Shown: positions 1 to 13,746 of the stretch, in pieces
How the letters are laid out: each line of letters begins with the position of its first letter
How positions within the stretch are numbered: position 1 is the first letter of the stretch
Source of the DNA: Diphasiastrum complanatum
Taxonomy: Eukaryota; Streptophyta; Lycopodiopsida; Lycopodiales; Lycopodiaceae
Length of the DNA: 64,000 bases
Assembly (NCBI GenBank): GCA_029204225.1
Contig: CM055092.1
Location: 82,998,212-83,062,211, forward strand
Reading direction: 5' to 3'
Position numbers and translations under genes: made by a program
Notes under the pieces: generated by a model
The model's input: only the letters and a program-made list of their open reading frames with translations
Databases searched by the model: none
Told to the model about the DNA's origin: nothing

Positions 1-2139
1 AGAGCAAATTCTGATGAAAATATTCATCCGCCTATTTAAAAATGAATTCCCTGAGGTCCACCCATGCCTACATGGACTCCTTATATAACAAAATGGTGTA
101 GTTTTTTCCCAAGCCGGATGGAGCAAGTGTAGCTAGTCATTTGTAGATTGTTGATGCGAAAGTAAGTATTCTCAAATTTTATTTGTTGATTGTATGCAGA
201 TAGATTTCTTTTCACTGAATGTTCAACTAACCTATTAGACTCTTTGTGATTTCAGTCAGCTCAACAAGATGATGGACACATCTATGGCTGGTTCACCATC
301 CACAATGTACATGATTTTTTAGAGTGGTACATCATGCAATTCGGGACTCTGGATATACGCAACAAATGAGAGAGAAGTTTTCAAATTGTGCTTTATATTC
401 AATGAAGTTTGGGCATGTATAAGGCTACCTCGCAATGGCCCTCTTTCTCTACATGGTCTAAATAAGTTAACATAATCTTAACATATTTAGGTTCAATAAC
501 TTGTCATACTCATAACATGGGTTCTTTATGCTATTTCTTACAACTAAGCATTGATACTTGCTAGGCTCGTATCCTATTTACTATGGTCACGCCCTTGGTT
601 GCTAGCCCTTGGTCTAGACTTGCATTCATACAATGTCAATCTAGCCCTTTTAACCACTATAAAAGTGGACTAGTATTTATATGAAATCTGACTTATTCAA
701 TGGAATGTTATTAATACGACTAGCAACTACCAAGAAGCCAAATAAAAGCAAATGTCTCATTTTGATCTCTTAGTTCACTTCATTTGAATGCTGAATTTAA
801 CTTGCTTAGATCTGCCTAATTGGCTTGTCATTCACGTATCCATGTGGAGTTTATCCATATCTCCGTAGATTATGATTGCACTTCATTGCTAGAGTGACAT
901 TTGCATTCTCTTCTTTGTTATGTACTTTGCATATGAGATATATAAAAAAGGTGGTTGTCATCTTCTACAACATTTAGATTTGGAATTGCTTAATCATTTT
1001 CTTGAGTTGCAATTAGAAAAACCCTAATATTCTTTTGCTTATTGTAGTTTTCTTTAGAATGGTTGGACTATTATTTATAACAAATCTTTAGATTCCTCCC
1101 TATTGTGTGCCTATGGATGCGTAGTAAGTTTTCGTTTCTAATTAGCATATCACTTTTGTTACTTCTTGTTTGACTTTTTGGACAAAACCATTGCAAATTT
1201 GAAACTATGACAAAATGGTGTCCTCCAATAAGTGATCTATTGTTGAGAATTCCCTTTCCTCTACCTCATATTAGGAGTTCGATCAATCAATATCCCAATT
1301 ACTCGCACAAATGACATACAAGAAAACAAAATATTAATACAAAATGGTCTCATGTGGCTGATATTATTGCAACGGAGCATGACCAAACCTCTTCTTTTTT
1401 TAAATACATATTTTTTTCACAAAAAAAAAAAAGCGATATTGCCTTACACCTTATTCCACTACATAACCACATCTTTCTCCGTGACATTCAATATGTCAAA
1501 TATTCCCCTTCGGCAAAGTTCTCAAACTTTCAACCATTTTTTTAGCTAGTGTTATCTTTTCCCTAGTCTTGGATGTATCTTGTATAATCCCTTTCTCTAA
1601 CATGGAACTTTAATAGGATAGTTGGGAATTTTTCCCCTCTTCCATAGAGTTTAACCCATCTTCCTAATGTGTCTCATACAGCTACTTGTTGCAATGGGTT
1701 TGTCACTTTAAGCAAATATTTCAAAAAATGCCATTAACATCATGTAGTTCCAATCAGTCTTTGAAGTTATCAAATCTTGACTTCCAACATCATTCTTGGG
1801 AAACTAGCTACAACTCTTTGTCCTCTGACTCACACTTAACATGTTATCTTGCGGGGCTCTAGATAAGTAGCATAACTTTGGGTGGCCATGGCTCAGGAAT
1901 CATCTGCCTTGCCATTGCCACCACAAGCCAACCCCTACCACCACATCTGGGACACTCATCCTTGATGCCTCCAACAAGAATTTTGGGCTTGCACCTTTAT
2001 AATGGGGGCTAGAGAATCCGGGTTATGTTTGATGTTGGCCCACATGCTTAGCTGGTCATTATGGTGAACTCTTTCCTACCGAAGAAATGGTGTTTGCAAT
2101 GAACACATTTTTTTCAACTTTTGTTTAAAGATGGAGGCG
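1..2139. other. Intergenic AT-rich sequence, nothing recognised
   Basis: Short overlapping open frames only, none with a recognisable domain or codon-like conservation. The segment near 1860-2110 is somewhat less AT-rich but has repeated stops. Confidence 0.5.
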
Positions 2140-2700
2140 TCATGGATGAGCAACCACGACGTACTTCACTAGTGCTAGAGGTGGTGGGGAGCGCTCGCAT
2201 CTTGCGAGCACGGTGCCCCTTTGGCCCCGGTGCCCTCCTGACCACAACTTTTTTTTTTTTTAAACTGGCTGCCCGGACGCCACGTGTCCAAGCAGCCAGT
2301 TTTAATCCCATAAGCAATTTTGCAAGGGAACTGGGAGGGGATATATAGAGAAACCCACCCAGTTCCTTGCATGTGTGTGTGTGTGAGAGCCCTGGTGCCC
2401 GGCGCCGCGGCGGCCCGCTGCCCAGCGCAGCCTGGCAAAAATACCCGCGCCCTGATTTTAGTGGGCACCCGAGCACGGCCACACATCACGCGTTGGGGGG
2501 CACCAGGGCCAAACCCCTCGCACGCACGGCCCGTGCTCTAAAGCCCCAGCGGTGGGGGGCCTCACAATCTTCAGACGTGGTGTCAGCTTAAGGTGTGTTT
2601 GCTTATCTAGAGCCATCCACACAGGTGAAGCGTGCTCCAAGAGCTGTGTATTGAGTAAGTCTATCTGCCAATCGGGCAGGCCCACTCCCTCCATGCAGAA
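2140..2700. other. GC-rich island with a hairpin
   Basis: Composition shifts abruptly to GC-rich. The arms AAACTGGCTGC (2262-2272) and GCAGCCAGTTT (2292-2302) pair perfectly around a loop that contains CCACGTG. Open frames run on both strands, as expected of GC-rich DNA, and none is recognisable. It could be a repeat fragment or an old promoter region. Confidence 0.4.
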
Positions 2701-2855
2701 ACAAGATGTCAGGAATGCTCTCATGGCATTCATGGAGGGTGTGGGTGTGGGCTATGCTCGCAGGCATGGATGGCACATTGAGACTCCCTGTATATCAAGC
2801 TCATGTTTTGTACAAGTATGCTCACAGACACACAATGACTAAGTCTAGACAATCA

Positions 2856-2856
<1 letters not shown>

Positions 2857-2895
<39 letters not shown>

Positions 2896-2925
2896 CACAC
2901 ACGCGTGCGCGCGCACACACACACC
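2857..2925. repeat. Compound (GA)n(CA)n microsatellite
   Basis: About 35 bases of GA repeat are followed by CA/CG dinucleotides. The serine/leucine-rich or arginine/glutamate-rich frames here come from the repeat. Confidence 0.9.
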
Positions 2926-3139
2926 TGGAGCCCAACTTAAGTGATGAAAGTTCACTATGCTTACTGGTTTGTATTATTGCAAAGAAAGACAGGACATGAT
3001 GTTCCGGTCCGGTATTATCCCTCACAACACGAAGGAAAATTGATGACATAACCACCTTCACAATCCCTTCATTATTTTGGAATACTGAACCAAGGGGTGG
3101 CCTGCTATGAAATTTTAAACAGACAGGCTAAATAAAGAT

Positions 3140-3353
3140 GAGAAGACTGAAGAATTGAAATTTATTCAGAATGCAGAATAAGAAGCAATCATGCATGGAT
3201 TGCACAGTGACTCCAAACTGCTGCACATGTTTGCAGCTTATAGCCAGAGAAGAAGTGCCCCAAGCAATGGCCAGTTCGAGTTTATGGAAGCCTTTGATGC
3301 AAGCAGCAGGCTTCAAGTTGAAGGAGATGGAGTAGTTGACCATTCTGGACATA
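3140..3353 (-). other. ACLB: ACLB 3' untranslated region (inferred)
   Basis: Sequence after the ACLB stop up to a little past a canonical AATAAA. No other gene is seen in it. The exact cleavage site cannot be read from sequence. Confidence 0.6.
3161..3166 (-). terminator. AATAAA polyadenylation signal for ACLB
   Basis: A perfect AATAAA hexamer on the minus strand 188 nt after the ACLB stop codon, the expected distance for a plant near-upstream poly(A) element. Confidence 0.6.
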
Positions 3354-3435
3354 TTATACATACTTGGTATAGAGAACATCCTCCCATGGGTGTCGGTACA
3401 AGGGTTGCTTCAACCTTTTCTGGTCAAAAGTGTGC
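3354..3435 (-). CDS. ACLB: ACLB coding exon 16 and stop
   Basis: Encodes about residues 584-610 ([20 protein letters not shown], then LYTKYV) and the TAA stop at 3354-3356. The extra YV is unusual because flowering-plant ACLB normally stops after LYTK. Confidence 0.96.
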
Positions 3436-6400
3436 CTGCAAAAAATTGTCAGGGAAGACTTTAATTCACACATTCGCCAGAGCTTGTTTGAGAGAGCTTT
3501 GCAACATTTACCTTAAAACTGAAGCTATGAAATTTGAAAGCCTTGTCATATCATGCAGGAGCACCTAACCAGTCTTCCATGCACATTTGATGATGAAGCA
3601 TCTAGAGACTTACCCAATCAAACCAATGCTACGAGCCAGAACAAAAAGGCCATTGAGATAACCTATCTCCACAATCTCATCAATTTCTTGCTGAGTGAAC
3701 ATGGCACAGCTCACAAGAAGATCAAGGAAAAGGGTGCCAATGCACCCATCCACATTTAAAAGTAGATTATTCGCCTTGGATAATGTGTATTCCTCTACTT
3801 TTACAGCATATTCCATGTACTTGACTGATGGAAAATAAGATCGTGCATACTTCTGCAGAAGTTCAACCCTCTTGTCACGATTGTCCCGGCTCTTGATACT
3901 GGTTACACCGCAAGTAATATAAAAAAAGTCAAACTCAAAAATGTTTTGGTAACAAGAAATGTAACAGCATAGAAGACAGCAATTTCAAGGGCTAAGTTGC
4001 TCAAAAAAGCTTAAGGGGTCAGTGTGTTATGTATGTTTCTTCCTCTCACCGATGGCCAATTCCCGGCACTCTAATCCCCCTTTTTTTCATTGACTCAACA
4101 AAGTCATAAGGTGAAAGTTTCTGCAGAAAATGCAAAGGTCAGATGAGTTGTATATGGCATCTGATTTTTAGCATATTGAGCAGCTTCAGGATTAAGCTAG
4201 ACTTTTTCTGTGCCATACCTTGTCATATGCATCTTTGAAATAGCGAGCAGCATCATCTACAGCTCCTCCAAATCGTGGCCCTATAGTCAAAAGACCTGTT
4301 TTCACATGAAGTTTGCAAATTGAATATGTCAATAATCTACAATCATGTCGTTTCAGTTTTCAATAGCTAGCTTCTCAATTGTTTTTGGCCACATTAATGC
4401 CAATCTCTTTATGGTCTGTGTATGACAACAGACCCAGAGGAAGAGGGAGAGGGAGAGGCATGGATGAAAACCACATCGCATTTTTCCAAAGGATTTGCTC
4501 TCATCCTTTTCATCATCTACTACCAGTGACAGTGAGGAGAGCTCGTTAGAGAACAAAACTGCAAGATCCAGATGTCACCATTTTTCGTGCCATTGGTGTT
4601 ATAAACATATACTGCTCAGCTCTATGTAGTGCTCTTGAGCCCATGACTTGACATCTATGTACAGAGCAATGGGCCACACTATATAATACATATGACGTTT
4701 TTGAATGTATCTGGTCTCAATTAAATTTTTCGATTTCCAATTTCAGCACTATGGCAAGTTGTGACGTAAAACATGCACTATTTTGTAAAATCAAGGTTTT
4801 GTGCTAAACAATGGAAAGCAAACAACATTTCAGCTTTCTACTGGCATTGTTAAATGTAGTAGCAAATATATATTGTTTCAAATGCTATTTGGTCTAGAGT
4901 TTACAATGGTGAATTAAATATTGCAATCTCAAAAATCTCAAACCCTAAATTCCTAAAACCCTGATTGTCCAACATTTTGTCAAAAAGGACAATGGACTTG
5001 GAATTGTCCCCATTGTCTCTATGCACTATTTGCAACTTATTTCTACGGTGTATCTTGCCCCAAACACCTCTTTTGCAAAACCCCATCAAGTTATGAAATT
5101 TTTTAATTTTGGGAAAAAAAAGATATCTGGAGCAGTTCCAGAACAAGTAGTTTGTTTGCGGTCTGGGAGGCTTCTTACCAGAACACTGTAACTACGGGCT
5201 GGTGCAACATACTGTCATACTCCAATCTTAATATTCATCTTTAACATTTAATTTCAAACTCGTCAGTTGAATCATAAAGAAATGAAAAATTACAAAAAAC
5301 ACAGATACTTGCTATACATGGCCTACCAGAGACAAGGCATGACACTAGATCCTTGCCAGCCCGAGAGGTAACAATTGTGTTATGTGCTCCAGAAACACAA
5401 GGTCCATGGTCTGCACAAAGCATTATGCACATCTGTACAGCACAAAAGTATCTGATCAAGGTAAGATGAATAAAGTTAAGGAACTGAAAGCAAGAACATC
5501 CAACACCCAGCTGTGCGTTTCCAAGTGGAAAACTCTAAAAAGAGCAAAAACAACAAGGTATTGCAAATCTGCTACCTCAATAAACTTTGTGCAGTACAAG
5601 GGCAAACTTCTCTTAAACCACAATAATGATATGACATCTCCAACACCAAAGTCTTTCTCAATGATCGTCGACATTGGCACTCCTGCATATCTAGGCTCTT
5701 CTCCTGCAACAGAGGTCTCCGCCAAGTCAACCTGGAAGCTCTTCATACACAGCAATCTTGGCTACTTAAAAGTTCTAGGTATGCACGATGTTTGAACACA
5801 GGCGTTCCGGCAAATACCTCAAAGATGTCTTAAACTACTAATCCATAACCAATTATACACAAGTAGGAAAAGACTCTCTTAAATAATTGCTTAAGAGCTC
5901 TGATTACAGTATCCATAATCCTTGCTAACCAAGTAAAGAATGCACTCATGTACTTGTGCATGGAAACACTCTGTATTGAAAGACATTGTACCTCTATCAT
6001 CACAAATAGTTGATACAATGTGTGTTGGAGCTCTCACTCTTCCATTTTTGACAGCTACACTCAGATCCTCTGGAACAATCGGCGGTGTAGTATCTGAAGC
6101 AGGAATAATGACACCTTCTGCTACCTGTTGCAAAAACAAAAATCAAACTGCCCTCTTTTAACGGTAAACTACTTTGAAGTTGGATACTAGGAACATCCAC
6201 GAAATCCAGGACCTTTAGAGTGACCTTTCACAAGGATCCACGTTACATTTTCACTATACAACAGTCTTAATTAACCTAAAACGTCAAAAATGGTGCTCTG
6301 AATGTTCTCAACATCGTACCAGTCTGCAATTTGCTCTTCCAAAAATGAAACAAAACTTTGCAAGGCATGCAATTTGCCCTTACCAGTTTCTCATATGTTT

Positions 6401-7425
6401 CTTTGATCGTTCCTTCCAATGCTTCGTAGGACGTTGGAACTATTGCACCAGCCCCTTGAAGCGCACTATTTTTCGCTTGTGCAGACTCTAGGTCTCCACC
6501 ACTTTTAGCACCCTGAGAAAGAAGAAAGCCAGCTTACAGCTTCCTTATATGATGCATCTTCGAGCTCAAACAGAAGCTAAAAAAACTGATGTTCCGATAA
6601 AGGCCTAACATTGTACTAAGAAAAAATGGGTTGCTTTGTGAGGAGTAGATATTGACTCACTGCATGCCCAAATTGCACTTCTGACTTGAATAATCGTGCA
6701 CATGTGCCACTAACCCATGCAACCACTGGCTTATGGACCTTTCCCTGGCGCAAAGCTTCCACTAGCGAGTACTCATCTCTGCCGCCCAACTCACCTAGGA
6801 CCACTATTAGCTTGATCTGCATCAAAAGCATGGTTTGAAAACTCGAGAATCATATTGATGTGACTTGCAACAGAAAAAAGCATGGCCCAATACAGACCTG
6901 TGGAATGTTATTAAAGCGAAGAACATGGTCTGAAAGGGTGGATCCAGGATAAACATCTCCGCCGATGGCAATTCCTGTTTTTGGAATCAAATGAATGTTC
7001 TAGCTCATATAATTGCACATGCACCCTCTAAAAAATATAATAACCACCTCCTGAATAATATGGTTCAGCTTGTGATATGAAAATGCATGTTCTCATCTTA
7101 TTTCTAGTACAAGCAGATTACACCAGACAAATCAAATGGCACAAACTACCACAAAAGTACAACCTTCATAGATTCCATCAGTGGCACGAGAAAGGACATT
7201 GTAAAGTTCGTTTGACATTCCACCCTGCAAAAGAAAAAAATAATTTAACCTTTCGGGAATCAGGAGTGATTAGTTCATCCTTTGAAATACATAACGAGCT
7301 TACAAAAAGACAATCAGCTAGTAATCACAAAGATATCCTTAATCCCCCTTGTCTTTCATCTTCTTACGAAGGGCATGTGTTTCCAGTAAGTCGTGTCACA
7401 ACATATTGCCTTCAGGTTCTCTCTT

Positions 7426-7512
<87 letters not shown>

Positions 7513-10500
7513 CACAAATGTGGAGCTTCTTGGGGTGTAGTGTTGGTTCAGAGGGTATCAGAGATCACAATCAAGTGATAGTAGGTGGAGTTCATCAAGA
7601 AGCTCATCAACTTGACTTCTACAGAAACTTTGTGCGTACCAAGACCTTGATTGATAATCAAGGTTGACAACTCCTAGACTTATGCTCTAAGTGCAGAAAC
7701 GGAGTCAGTTGTTGGCCCAATTCACATGGTTGAATGTCAAAGGGGAATTAAGGTATAGCAAACGTTGTCTTGAGTCCTCTTGACTATGTCATTGGAAGGG
7801 CAGATAGTAAGCATGAGCATCTATTCTGATCAAATTCCGCTATTCTTCCAAAATCATGATTGGCATACTTGTCCCTCAGCCTAAACTTCATTATGATAGG
7901 CCTCTGAAGTTACACTTCTCCTTCCACCACAATAAAGAGGATGCTTTCTAGTCCCATATTTCCAACTCTTTTCCTTCTCAACACCCATTGACTCTACTCA
8001 AAAAAACCTTACTTGGATATGCCAAGCAGATTTCTGCTTTTTTCAAAATACAATTTCTAGGGGAAACCGGGAAAACTCAAGTCCTTCCATGTTTTCTCCT
8101 CAAATGGATGGTTTAATGAAGCACGCAAGCAACTGAGAGTCAATATGTCCTAAGTGGCTAGGCTGGTCAATGCCTAAGGGGCCTGCCCCAACTACAAGTT
8201 AGCACTATTCAGTGAGGGGTAACTGAAGCTAACTAAGAAGTGTGCTGCCCCAATTACAATTAACCCACACAAGTTAGCTAACGGATTCAATTAGCACTAA
8301 CTTGGACTAGATCATTATGTGCTCCTCACTAACTGTTGTGAAACAGGTTCCTTAAGCTAACCTGTGTCTGAGTTAAGCTAGGACCCAACTGCCACTATCC
8401 ACTTTTCTTCCCCTCTCTCAGCAGTCTCAGCAGGGTGTGGAGCTGAGAGTCTCCTCTTCGCTTCAACAGCTTAGAATCAACAAAGATGAGTGTTAGAGCA
8501 ACATGGTATGAGGCATATTCATCTACTGGGATGGCTCAAATAGATTGTCATTAAGGATGGAGGCGATCCACGAGTAAATTCTACAAGACAAAAGTGGTGA
8601 TGCCAGTGTGGGGGAGTTTCATCAGCCCACCAAAGAGGGGGAGATGCAGCTTCTTGCATCTATGAATTGTATAAACAAGTACAAAAGTAGCTTTCATTCC
8701 TGCTTTCACTCTGCTTGGAAATGTTATTGAGCTAATATGTTGTCCATAATTGTTTCTCGCAAAAAGGAGGGTGGCTTACATCAAGAACGATCTCAAAGAT
8801 CAATTGTATAGCATGCAAAGAGTAGCTTAATGCAATTCCAGCTGCTTTGACAAGAGGATCTCTGCAGAGTAGTCAAAAGAAGTGGAAAAGATCAAAGCTG
8901 TTGAGCATTGAAGCTAAGAATTCAAATAGCAACCCATGATTTCAATTGATGTGTTACATGCTAGCTTTATCCTGACGATAATTTGTAAAGCATTTATATG
9001 TGAATTTTCATCCATGGCAATAATTGCATGGCCGTCTTGATAGTTGTAGCATAGATGTCTGACAAGAAAAAGAACCATTGCTATAGAAATCCTCTGATGT
9101 ATGTGGGAAATTCCAATGAATGATGCTGAGCATTTGAAGACGATATTCCAGCAAGAGTGTAATCAATTCATGTTTGTACAATCGCCGATGTCTCCTCAAG
9201 AATCGTTGCATGAGATAATGACAGCCTTGTTGAAGTCTGTCATGTTGCATGCAGAAATAGCACGCTGGATAAAGTTAAGTATACCGAGTTAGTTGTTACT
9301 CAAGTGCGATTGATAGATCTTATCCGGCTGCCTTAGTTGTAGCAAGATGATTCTTGCAAGAATAAATATATCATTGACACGTTGGTACAACAGTTGTTAC
9401 AACCCTCTCAAATCTTCACGTTCCCTTGTGCACTTTTCCTACAGTATGTGTTGAAACAATCTCCCCGTGTCTTTCATGACCTAGGTTGCAAGCAGCTCTA
9501 TTGTAACATAAGAAATAGCTTGTTTGTAGCATTGAATCTCTCCTCTCGGCTCTCGCTTACAAGAAGGCAAATCCTTTGTGAAATCCATAGCCATGGATAG
9601 AGCAAGGATCACAGGTAGAATTTGCTATCACAACAAATCATTTTTGTTGGCAGCCTAGAGGTGGTGTTGTAAGAACCAAGCCCAGCTCTAATGTGACCTT
9701 GGCATCGCTGGTTGCCAGAAGGCCAAGGGTCAATAGTTGGCGACAAATTTGCTATCACAACAAATCATTTTTGTTGGCAGCCTAGAGGTGGTGGTGTTGT
9801 AAGAACCAAGCCCAGCTCTAATGTGACCTTGGCATGGCTGGTTGCCAGAAGGCCAAGGGTCAATAGTTGGCGACAACCGGTAACCCAAAGGGGACACCTG
9901 GCTAGGACAATGACGGTGTGACCTAACAAGCTATCAGAGAAGCGGGTATCATGACCGTAGCCGTCAGTATTGTGGGGACCCAAGTGTGATTCAACACTAG
10001 TTAACAAGTAGCTAGGGTGATCAAGCAGGTCACAAGTGCATGGTAGGGCATGGGGGTGGTATCCTATGAATCACTATAGACAAGTTTTCAAGACAAGCAC
10101 ATTTTATTCTTGTTAGAGCCACTCATGCTACAAAACAATGTCTTGTTATCAAAAATATTTTGACTTCGTGGGCTTCCCTATTCTATTCTTCTTGATCGCA
10201 ACACTAGCTTTATTTTTGGCTTTTGGGATATAAGTCATTTGTTTAATGGATAGTCAGGTCTTAATGGGTAAAGCTTATCATTCCTTTGTTGATTGTCAAG
10301 CTAAAGTTTTGGATCTTATTTTTGTTATTTGCATAACTTTGTCTCACTTTCTGGTCAAAATTGTGACCAGCATTTACGTTTTGTAGAGTATAACTACAAT
10401 AGTCTATAAGCAACAACAAAAGTATCTCAGCTTTCCCATTGGACAATGTTTATTCTCAAATGTAATCCTTCAACATCTAATGATTCTCCCATAACTTTAT

Positions 10501-13500
10501 GTTCTTTTCTTATTGATTCTCATGAGTAAACACATTAAGCAACGATAGGAATGCATCATTGACCACCATAGGCATTTTCTTGCTTTTACCAAGCCAAGAT
10601 GCTTACCTTTTGCCTATGCTGAATTTGCTCAAGGCTAATCTATTACTGAATGTCAAAATTTGGCAAATTCTAACTTGATTATATTGGATATTCCAATTTC
10701 CATGTCATACCTTAGTATTGTTGGTAGGCCACAACCTCTACAGACTTGTACATTATAATCTTTGTATTTAGGTGACTCTTGCATATTTGTCACATGTTAT
10801 GTAAGCTAAAACCCAGTGACAAGAATCTAGTCCCTACAATTTAGAAATTTAGGTAGTGGTAGGTGACTAGTCAATGGTGAGTCAACAAACATCAATGAAT
10901 CACCTACTTTACGGTTAGGGATGCTAGGGTTAGACACTTTATGGAAGTGGAGAAACCTCCAAAAGGAAGATTTGAGCTATATGCATTCGACATGATTTTT
11001 GTGAAGATAATGGAGATACATTCAGATTTTCAATTCAACCTTGCAAATTTGACTTGGGTGAGGTCTCTACTATTAATGTTTGATGTATTTCTTGTAACTT
11101 GTGATTGATTACAGGAAAGTACCGTAGGGTACAAGGTTCAAGGCTTGCTTGAAGTGCTTGATCTATATTTGATGTGTTTTTAATGCTTGATCAAAAATTG
11201 CTTTATGGGATTCGTGCTATCATCTATGCAATGGTAGATGACTAGTCAATGGTGAGTCATCAAAAGTCAATGAATCCCCTACGTGAGGGTGAAGGATGTT
11301 AGTATTAGACACTATGGAAGTGGAGAAATCTCTTATATGAAGATCCAAGCTGATCTTATATGTATTTCCCATGATGTTTGCACAATGTTCCCTTGTCCCC
11401 TAGTATCAACCTTTTGGGGTCAAAGGGAAGGTGGTAGGGATGGGACCCACGCGTGGCCCCCCAGTGGGTGCACTTTGTGCATGCTATCATCTACTAGACC
11501 AGGTGTTGCTTTGTGTTGGCGAACTCTAACATGGTATCAAAGATAGGTTGGGGTTCTATACGAGCCAAGTGGGGGAAGTATTTCACTTTGCTTGCTTGAG
11601 TGGGAGTGTTAGCAGACTTGTTTGCAAGCCGTACACAATTAGTGTCTTGGAGCTTGTGGCACGGAAAGAAGGCGCAAAAAATGTCCCATAAGCAAAGTTC
11701 AGATGCATGAGAACCTCCATATAAGCATAATCAGTAATATGATGATTGATCACTAGCTATCCATATTTGAACAAAGTGACTGTGAAGAATGAATATTCTT
11801 TAACTAGAATGAATGACCTAGTGGATTATTTTAAAGGAGCTAAATACTCCATCAAGATAGATTTTAGGACATGATATCATCACGTTCGAAATCAAGTCAA
11901 AAATGCTACTTGAAGCTTAAAGACAAGGTATGGTCTTAGATGAAAATGAATCATTGATTATGAAAGATATGAATAGTGATTGAATAGCCTATACTAGAGA
12001 CAATCACATAGTTAGAAAATTTTCTAGGTTCCATTGTCTTGTTTCGGAAGTTTACAAGGAGTATGTTAAGATAGTAGCATCTTTGACCGTAAAAGATGTG
12101 CCAATGAGAAAGGCAAGCCTAGTCCTCTTATCCCATGAAATGATAAATTTGATGAAATTTTTATGACTCTTAAAAGTCTGATAGTCTTGGCTTCGATATT
12201 GCAAATTGGTGATCCAAGTGAACCCTATGTGGTTACAACATATGTTTGTGATTTTGCAATCAATACAATATTACTCCAAGACAAAAAGCTGGTCACAAAA
12301 ATTGAGTGATGCACAATTGAAAAGTACACTACTCAATCAAAAGAGCTTTTTGCAATAATCAATGCAATAAAAACATGAAGACATTACCTCTACATGAAAT
12401 ATTTTGTAGTTTTTCACTAACCTTCGATTTTTTAAGTACACTCTGAACTAATAATGTAGCGAATCCCTTAGTAGGATAGGCAAAGAATATCTATTTTCAT
12501 CGAAATCTCTACTAGCTTTTATCTTTCTCACAATCAAAACAAGAATTATTTTGGTTGTGTATGGCATGCAATTGTATTTTTGTTTTTTTGGTCAAGGATG
12601 AAAACCTCCGTAAGCAGTTACATTCTCAAATGCAAACAATGTCGGCTCAACAAGGTGTAATGTTTGAGAGCATGTGGGCTGTTACATTCACTTGAAACAC
12701 CTAATAAGAATGGTAAATTATTTCCATGGATTTGTGCTTGGGTCTTTTATACTGGATAGATACCACTATGTATCTTAGCTCAGCCGATAATCGAAAATAT
12801 GATGGTCAATCAATCAAACCATGAAGATATGCTTGGAGCATATGTATCACATAAGAAATTCAAGTGGGAAAAATACAATCCAATGATTAGATCTGCCCAT
12901 AATAGTCATAAGCATTCTCCAACAGGGTATAGCACCTTCATGATTATGTATGGGTTTCAGCTGAGATCACCAGTTGTCATTAAAAAAAAGAGAGATAAAT
13001 CATCAAAAGGCAGTTGATTTGCTGCATAATATACAGGAAAACCGACACCGTGCAAGAGAAAATGTCCAAAGTGCTCAGAATAGAGCAAGACACTGCAGAT
13101 TGCAAGATAAATCCCGGATCTTTCAGGAAAGGCAATTAAGAATATCTTAGAATTCAGGAAATAAAAAATACTTCAATATCTCTTCTCACCTATGAGCACC
13201 AAGACTAGAACAGCTCTGGCTACTCTCGCACTGGTTCAGTGGTTCTCACTGAGTTTGGGAAGTCTACTAAAGATGGGAATGGGAAACCTATTCTTCTAGC
13301 TTAATAAAGGATCTGCCAAAATTGCAGCCTAGAGGAAGTTGATACTGAGCACCCTTTTTCATTTAAACTACTCAAAGCATTACCTCACTTCCTATGATGA
13401 CCACATGATTTCTTTCGCATAAAGACCGCAGCTACCATGGCAGATTAATGCGACACTCTGGCAAGAATGAGGCATCAACAATCAAAAAGATGGACATTGG

Positions 13501-13669
13501 GGCAACTAATCAACTACTAGTTTAGAGTTACAGAGAAAAAACATGTCTACTCTCTCCTTCAATTTCTTGATTCTCTTACTGCTTTTCACATATCAGGCAA
13601 TTGGCACTCTTTTGCAACTTTTCGTCCCAGCCCGCCCCCACTAAATGGACGTTCTTAACAATTCAAATA

Positions 13670-13746
<77 letters not shown>

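Noticed and set aside
3191-3568. 125-codon plus-strand frame over the ACLB 3' end
   Set aside because: It lies antisense to ACLB exon 16 and its 3' untranslated region.
7077-7667. 196-codon plus-strand open frame across the CT repeat
   Set aside because: It covers ACLB exon 6 on the wrong strand and owes its length to a poly(Ser-Leu) stretch from the CT microsatellite.
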